NCBI GenBank assembly: GCA_945865855.1
Contig: CAMBES010000055.1
Location: forward strand, 1-9,056
Source: Rhizobium sp. Q54
GTDB lineage: Bacteria; Pseudomonadota; Alphaproteobacteria; Rickettsiales; UBA1997
DNA: 9,056 nt
Direction of reading: 5' to 3'
The notes beneath the pieces were generated by a model that worked only from the letters and a program-made list of their open reading frames with translations, was not told the DNA's origin and searched no databases. The position numbers and the translations under genes were made by a program. Shown in pieces: positions 5,568-9,056 of this stretch. Position 1 is the first letter of the stretch, and the number at the start of each line of letters is the position of its first letter.

Positions 5568-6143
5568 TTACTTGATCATCAATAAAAATTTTCTTTCCAT
5601 TTCAGGGTCGGTTTTAAAAACACCAAGCACTGTTTTGGTAATGGTAGAAGTATTAATTTTGTGAATTCCACGTGTGGTCATGCATTGATGTTCGGCATCA
5701 ATAAGAACGGCAACACCCTTTGGTTTTAAAACTTTATAAATCATGTTTGCAATCTGTGCCGTCATGGTTTCTTGGGTTTGTAAACGTTTCGCGTAAACAT
5801 CAAGCAGGCGAGCAATTTTGCTAATTCCAACCACTTTTTTATTCGGAACGTAAGCAATGTGGGCCTTGCCAAGAAAAGGCACCATGTGATGTTCACAATG
5901 TGATTCAACGCGCATGTCTCTAAGCAAGACCATGTCATCGTAGCCCTCAACTTCTTCAAAAGTTTTGCCGAGAATTTTTTCTGGATCTGCTTCGTAACCA
6001 GCAAAGAATTCGCGGTAAGCATTAACAACTCTTTTTGGAGTTTCACGCAAACCTTCGCGATCTGGATTATCCCCAGCCCAAGCAATTAGTGTGCGCACAG
6101 CATCTTCGGCCTGCTTGATTGATGGGGGAGAAATTTTTGTCAT
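5568..6143 (-). CDS. folE: GTP cyclohydrolase I
   Basis: FolE converts GTP to 7,8-dihydroneopterin triphosphate, the first step towards tetrahydrofolate and also of queuosine precursors. The 191-residue product has the whole core: NPDREGLRETPKRVVNAY, the zinc site VESHCEHHMVPF (Cys83 and His86) and EHQCMTTRGI with the third ligand Cys154, plus GISKIARLLDVYAKRLQTQE. Length fits a bacterial type I enzyme with a short N terminus. It is first in the run folE-maf-terC-zntB-ptp and is divergent from ompH. The ATG at 6143 has an A-rich leader without Shine-Dalgarno. Its presence suggests the organism makes its own folate or queuosine, which many host-restricted Rickettsia species do not. Confidence 0.97.
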   Translation of the reverse strand: MTKISPPSIKQAEDAVRTLIAWAGDNPDREGLRETPKRVVNAYREFFAGYEADPEKILGKTFEEVEGYDDMVLLRDMRVESHCEHHMVPFLGKAHIAYVPNKKVVGISKIARLLDVYAKRLQTQETMTAQIANMIYKVLKPKGVAVLIDAEHQCMTTRGIHKINTSTITKTVLGVFKTDPEMERKFLLMIK

Positions 6144-6186
6144 TTTGTTAAATTTGGATTGAGGAAATCAAAAAATCAGACCAGCA

Positions 6187-6215
6187 AATTAGTTTTGGGC
6201 AAGCTGCTGTTGCAA
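6187..6215 (-). promoter_or_regulatory. Candidate folE promoter
   Basis: On the minus strand TTGCAA (6215-6210) is followed by CAGCAGC, TTGCCC and AAAACTAAT. A -10-like ACTAAT or CTAATT lies 16 to 17 nt downstream, giving a leader of about 37 nt. TTGCAA is its own reverse complement, so the same six bases can also serve as the -35 of ompH on the other strand. The -10 match is weak. Confidence 0.4.
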
Positions 6216-6237
6216 GTAAATTTTTGCCAAATACGTT
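6210..6237 (+). promoter_or_regulatory. Candidate ompH promoter
   Basis: TTGCAA (6210-6215), a 16-nt spacer and TACGTT (6232-6237) give a predicted start near 6244, about 30 nt before the ATG at 6275. The spacer and -10 (TTTGCC then AAATAC) closely resemble the rpsP promoter candidate. The folE-ompH gap (6144-6274) shows no gene. Confidence 0.45.
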
Positions 6238-6274
6238 TCACCGCTCTACCAATACTTCTAACAAATTTTCACCC

Positions 6275-6799
6275 ATGAAAAAATATTTCTTCGCTTGCCT
6301 CGCAGCTATTTCTCTAATCTCACTTAGCGCTAATGCTGCTGGAACAGGCATTCTTGATGTTGAAAAAATCATCAAAGAATCTTCAGCGATGCGTGATGTA
6401 CAAGCTAAAGTTGGCAAAAAACAAGATGAGTACCAAAAAGAAGTCGCCAAAAAACAAGAAGAATTAGAATCAGAACAAAAGCGTATTGAAGGAAAAAGAA
6501 ACGTTCTTTCTAAAGAAGCTTTTGAAAAAGAAACTGTGGCCTTCGAAAAGAAACTTGATGATCTCAAAACCTTCGTCGACAAAAAACAAAATAGCCTAAA
6601 GAAAGCTTCAATGGAAGCTATGAGCAAGGTTAATGACAAGATCAAAGACATCATTTCTGACGTTGCGAAAGAAAAAGATTTCGATGTGATTACCCCTGCA
6701 TCACAAACTCTTTACTACAAAGATGAACTTGAAGTTACTGATGAAGTCTTGAAGAGATTAAACAAGAAAATCTCTAAAGTTGATGTGAAGTTCGATTAG
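6275..6799 (+). CDS. OmpH/Skp family periplasmic chaperone
   Basis: Skp/OmpH is a trimeric periplasmic chaperone that holds unfolded outer-membrane proteins on their way to the BAM complex. Starting at the ATG at 6275 the product has 174 residues, with a clear signal peptide (MKKYFFACLAAISLISLSANA, cut after Ala-Asn-Ala). The mature part opens with GILDVEKIIKES, matching the Skp core strand, then a long charged coiled coil of Lys/Glu/Gln (mature middle), and ends with a short VDVKFD tail. The reading frame is open upstream to 6224, but that extension would bury the signal peptide and overlaps the predicted promoter. In many proteobacteria this gene lies in a bamA-skp-lpxD cluster; here it stands alone, divergent from folE and closed by its own terminator. 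Confidence 0.92.
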   Translation: MKKYFFACLAAISLISLSANAAGTGILDVEKIIKESSAMRDVQAKVGKKQDEYQKEVAKKQEELESEQKRIEGKRNVLSKEAFEKETVAFEKKLDDLKTFVDKKQNSLKKASMEAMSKVNDKIKDIISDVAKEKDFDVITPASQTLYYKDELEVTDEVLKRLNKKISKVDVKFD

Positions 6800-6823
6800 A
6801 TTTTTTTAGCCAAAATAGAATTT

Positions 6824-6859
6824 AAAAACTCCCGAGTAGCAATATTCGGGAGTTTTTTT
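6824..6859 (+). terminator. Intrinsic terminator of ompH
   Basis: A stem of ACTCCCGA (6828-6835) with TCGGGAGT (6846-6853), extendable with A-T pairs, encloses a 10-nt loop and runs into seven T. It begins about 25 nt after the ompH stop. With an A-run on the left it might also work on the other strand, at the end of xerC. The rest of the gap to 6965 shows nothing clear. Confidence 0.9.
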
Positions 6860-6965
6860 GTGTCTAATTTTTGCTCTTCATTTCGACAAAAATAGTTGAA
6901 GCGTCGATTACAAATAAAGATGGATGAGGCGCTGCGCTCGCAAGAAAAATCAAAAATTGAAAAAA

Positions 6966-7925
6966 TTACCGACGTTGAAACTTTTCGTAAACATTAAGCA
7001 ATCGTGACTTGTCAATCTTAGTGTAGCGCTGCGTGGTCGAGAGATTTTCATGTCCGAGCAAGTCTTGAATTGAGCGAAGATCAGCTCCCGCTTCAAGTAA
7101 ATGGGTCGCAAAAGAATGGCGGAAAGAGTGAGTGGTTACAGTGTTGGACAATCCAAGCATGACGCGAATTCTTCGAATCAATTTGTCGAAATCGTAACGG
7201 GTGTAAGTTTTGCCTTTATTGCCAAGAAAAATTCCCGATTCGTGTTCAACAACAAAAGGGCAAATCGCCAAATAATCTTCAATCCTCAATTTAATAATTG
7301 GCAATAGTGGTAACATTCTCTGCTTTTTGCCCTTGCCCGTAACAATCAAAGTCTGTGAATTTTGCAGACTATTTTTACTAACGGCCAAAGCCTCAGAAAT
7401 CCGCAATCCGCAGCCATAAATCAAAGTTAACAAAGCCACATCTCTTTTCGCCTTCCACTCAGTTTTTTGCACTTCTGCTATCGCCGCAAAAATTTTTTTA
7501 ATATCAAATTGATCAACAGCTTTCGGCAAAGGCTTTACTACTTTTGGCGTTTTAATTTTTTCAATTTCGCTGTTGGTAAGTAACTCATTGCGACTTAAAA
7601 AATTAAAAAATGAACGAAGACATGCGAGCGCTCTGGCGTTGGATGAATTAACATGGTTGCCGTGACGTTCGACTAGCCATTTACGAAAATCATGAACGGT
7701 TAATTCAGAAAATATTTTTTTGGTAATGACGACACCATTTTTGCGAAAGAGAGAATCAATGAAATAAAAAATATCGATTTGGTAAGAGCTTAAAGTATTA
7801 CTTGAGTAACCCTTTTCCACCTCCATAAATCGCAAAAATTTTTCGATCAAATTCATCATCTCAACATCGCATTTATCATTTATTTTTAAGGCTTCAGACA
7901 TGTTTAAAAAATTTATTTTCTGCAT
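6966..7925 (-). CDS. xerC: Tyrosine recombinase XerC
   Basis: Site-specific recombinase that resolves chromosome dimers at dif with its partner XerD. It has an N-terminal SAM-like core-binding domain (about residues 25-113; MEVEKGYSSNTLSSY) and a catalytic domain with all expected residues: Arg175 (YGCGLRISEAL), Lys198 (TGKGKKQR), His266 and Arg269 (THSFRHSFATHLLEAG), His292 (LLGHENLSTTQ) and the nucleophile Tyr301. The ending LSTTQRYTKID with LLNVYEK resembles alphaproteobacterial XerC more than XerD, but the paralogue call is tentative. The longest frame begins at ATG 7925 and overlaps the divergent gene by 26 nt. ATG 7901 or the pair at 7862/7859 are alternatives, and 7862 or 7859 fits the usual XerC N-terminal length best. 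No integron, prophage or att-like repeat is adjacent, so a housekeeping role is likely. Confidence 0.9.
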   Translation of the reverse strand: MQKINFLNMSEALKINDKCDVEMMNLIEKFLRFMEVEKGYSSNTLSSYQIDIFYFIDSLFRKNGVVITKKIFSELTVHDFRKWLVERHGNHVNSSNARALACLRSFFNFLSRNELLTNSEIEKIKTPKVVKPLPKAVDQFDIKKIFAAIAEVQKTEWKAKRDVALLTLIYGCGLRISEALAVSKNSLQNSQTLIVTGKGKKQRMLPLLPIIKLRIEDYLAICPFVVEHESGIFLGNKGKTYTRYDFDKLIRRIRVMLGLSNTVTTHSFRHSFATHLLEAGADLRSIQDLLGHENLSTTQRYTKIDKSRLLNVYEKFQRR

Positions 7926-8643
7926 TTTTTTCTACATAAATCCGGCGCTTGCCAGTGAAATATGGAATAGTGATGAAGGTTTAAAACGCTTGGAAAAAAG
8001 CCAATTCAAAAATGATTTTTATCAGCTGGTAAATTTCTATCAGCCACAGATCAATCCTGTCTACTGCTCGATTGCGAGCTCAATAATAGTTTTAAATGCG
8101 CTGAATTACGGAGAAATTTCTAGTCAAAAATCTGAAGAACTTATCAAGCCAAATGGCGAGGTGGCTGAATACAAACTTTTTACTCAGCGAGGATTTCTTA
8201 ATAAAGAAACGGACAAAATCAAACCTCGAGAAGTCATTGATTACAAAGCTCAGAACAAGGATTTGAAATATGATCCCGGAATAAGTTTGAGCGATTTATC
8301 CAAGATTCTTTCGCGAAATTACCACTTAAAAACCACTCTCGTTTCAGTTAAAAAAAATAATCAAAAAATTGTCGAAGAATTTCGTTTAACTCTCAAAAAA
8401 GTTCTGAGCGACAAAACAAGATTTTTACTCGTCAATTTTAACGGAGAAATTTTGAAACAAAAATACTCCGGTCATTTTTCACCTCTAGTAGCCTACGACG
8501 AAGAGAGTGATTCGGTTTTAATTTTGGATGTTGCGCTGCATAAAAATCAGTGGTTTTGGACTCCAATTTCTGATCTAATTTCGGCGATGAATACAAAAGA
8601 TAACAACACTTACCGAGGCTACCTTCTGGTTGAAAATCGTTAA
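7900..8643 (+). CDS. Secreted phytochelatin-synthase-family cysteine peptidase
   Basis: This 247-residue protein matches the phytochelatin synthase family (PF05023), papain-like enzymes that cleave glycine from glutathione; eukaryotic members then join gamma-Glu-Cys units, whereas short bacterial members mainly hydrolyse. The catalytic triad is visible: Cys56 in QINPVYCSIAS, His192 in SGHFSPLVAYD and Asp210 in LILDVAL. The length is that of the catalytic domain alone, without the Cys-rich C-terminal domain of plants. Residues 1-18 look like a signal peptide (FKKFIFCIFFYINPALA), so the enzyme should act in the periplasm or outside the cell. ATG at 7900 has AAGG eight nt upstream, one of the better Shine-Dalgarno sites here. 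The start overlaps that of xerC. Possible roles are glutathione breakdown for cysteine supply, metal handling, or action on a host; none is shown by sequence. Confidence 0.9.
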   Translation: MFKKFIFCIFFYINPALASEIWNSDEGLKRLEKSQFKNDFYQLVNFYQPQINPVYCSIASSIIVLNALNYGEISSQKSEELIKPNGEVAEYKLFTQRGFLNKETDKIKPREVIDYKAQNKDLKYDPGISLSDLSKILSRNYHLKTTLVSVKKNNQKIVEEFRLTLKKVLSDKTRFLLVNFNGEILKQKYSGHFSPLVAYDEESDSVLILDVALHKNQWFWTPISDLISAMNTKDNNTYRGYLLVENR

Positions 8644-8699
8644 AATTTTACCTACCTTTTCCTAGAAAGCACTTGCATGAAAAAAATTGTTAAAAAAAA

Positions 8700-8832
8700 G
8701 TGCCACCCGTCGGGAGTGTTCCAAATACAAGACCTTTAACAGGGAATAGGTGCACACGCTGGGTTTGCGTGGTGGTGGCTCCCGACATCAAAATTCGAGG
8801 CTCTCTTAAAGAAATTTAAGGGAGCCTTTTTT
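8700..8832 (+). ncRNA. Candidate structured leader or small RNA upstream of dnaE
   Basis: This gap is unusually structured and GC-rich compared with its AT-rich flanks. GTCGGGAG (8709-8716) pairs exactly with CTCCCGAC (8779-8786). GCCACC (8702-8707) pairs with GGTGGC (8774-8779), and together these two helices make a pseudoknot or two alternatives. Inside are a CACGC/GCGTG hairpin (8755-8759 with 8767-8771) and GTTCC/GGAAT (8718-8722 with 8743-8747). A strong terminator follows at 8798-8832. GGCTCCC (8777-8783) is also fully complementary to GGGAGCC in the terminator's 3' arm (8820-8826), so an antiterminator is possible. This suggests a cis-acting attenuator of dnaE, or an independent small RNA. 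A frame of 39 codons from GTG 8700 to TAA 8818 is also open. ACTTGCA upstream (8671-8677) resembles other promoters here. It does not match SRP RNA, tmRNA, 5S or RNase P as far as can be recalled. Confidence 0.55.
8798..8832 (+). terminator. Strong intrinsic terminator ahead of dnaE
   Basis: A 13-bp stem (8798-8810 with 8815-8827, one G-T wobble) closes a GAAA loop and leads into six T (8827-8832). It lies about 150 nt after the stop of the phytochelatin-synthase-like gene and 70 nt before the dnaE start. It may end the upstream gene, a small RNA, or a regulated dnaE leader. Confidence 0.93.
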
Positions 8833-8901
8833 GTTGCCTTTTCTTCAAAAAAACTGAGTATTTTTTTACGCTTTTTTCTTAAAAAAATTCTTCCACTTCA
8901 G

Positions 8902-9056
8902 GTGTTCATCTCGCTTCGTAATCACACAACTTATTCCCTCTGCAGAGGATCTCTCACAATTTCAGAATTGGTTGATGCGGCAAAAAATTACAAAATGCCC
9001 GCAGTTGGAATTTCTGATTGTCAGAATCTTTTTGGTGCTTTGGAATTTTCTTCGGC
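8902..9056 (+). CDS. dnaE: DNA polymerase III alpha subunit, N-terminal part
   Basis: DnaE is the replicative DNA polymerase. Only the first 51 codons lie in the window; the gene continues past the right edge. The visible part is the start of the PHP domain: MFISLRNHTTYSL with the metal-site His, then LTISELVDAAKNYKMPAVGI, then SDCQNLFGALEFS. This matches the standard DnaE opening, including the PAVGISD strand; the bacterial pattern is FVHLRVHSxYSL, and the first HLR His is Ser here (FISLR). The start is probably GTG at 8902; the only in-frame alternatives between there and the upstream stop at 8854 are ATT codons (8860, 8887). There is no clear Shine-Dalgarno and no convincing promoter between the terminator and the start, which supports transcription through the leader described above. 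Confidence 0.88.
   Translation, partial: MFISLRNHTTYSLCRGSLTISELVDAAKNYKMPAVGISDCQNLFGALEFSS

Noticed and set aside
6238..6654. 138-codon minus-strand frame opposite ompH
   Set aside because: It is the antisense shadow of the Lys/Glu-rich coiled coil and yields Ser/Phe-rich sequence without motifs.
6966..7925. Integron or phage integrase with attachment site
   Set aside because: The protein looks like a housekeeping XerC, with no tRNA, direct repeats or cassette genes nearby.
8700..8832. SRP RNA, tmRNA, 6S RNA, 5S rRNA or RNase P RNA
   Set aside because: The SRP loop with GGAAGGAAGCAG, a tRNA-like TTCGA arm, and RNase P and 5S signatures are absent; the segment is too short for a normal 6S RNA. 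A decisive test would be an Rfam search.

Overview
The window looks like chromosomal DNA from an AT-rich alphaproteobacterium, perhaps a Rickettsiales- or Holosporales-like lineage. That placement is an inference. It rests on the style of the housekeeping proteins (an XerC with the TTQRYT box, an S16 with a long Ala/Lys/Glu tail, a ZntB-type CorA), A-rich leaders without clear Shine-Dalgarno sites, and GC-rich palindromic repeats of the GGATCCCCGCC type scattered between AT-rich genes. No rRNA or tRNA gene is present to settle it.

Layout. Positions 1-377 hold only repeats: a 19-bp inverted repeat, seven 20-bp tandem units and a perfect 38-bp inverted repeat. Next, on the minus strand, is a 350-residue two-domain protein (378-1430) that joins a DUF1016/YhcG-type N-terminal domain to a complete staphylococcal-nuclease-like domain. 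Two palindromes lie just upstream of its start. A second block of the same GGATCCCCGCC repeat family follows (about 1573-1701), so this gene is flanked by related repeats. From about 1705 to 6143 everything is housekeeping on the minus strand. There are two transcription units: rpsP-rdgB, and a tightly packed folE-maf(YceF type)-terC-zntB/corA-LMW phosphatase run in which neighbours abut or overlap. folE is divergent from an ompH/skp periplasmic chaperone gene (6275-6799), which ends in a clear terminator. Then come xerC (minus) and a secreted phytochelatin-synthase-family cysteine peptidase (plus), whose start codons overlap head to head. The window ends with the first 51 or so codons of dnaE.

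Most notable signals. (1) A structured segment at 8700-8832, before dnaE, has a possible pseudoknot and a strong intrinsic terminator. It also has a 7-nt element (8777-8783) that can pair either with an upstream G-rich strand or with the 3' arm of the terminator. That is the logic of an attenuator or riboswitch acting on the replicative polymerase gene. (2) The DUF1016-SNase fusion sits between repeat blocks. (3) Three promoters (rpsP, folE, ompH) share one layout, TTGCAA then about 7 nt then TTGCC/TTTGCC and AAA. The palindromic TTGCAA is apparently used in both directions between folE and ompH. No CRISPR array, transposase or prophage gene was found.
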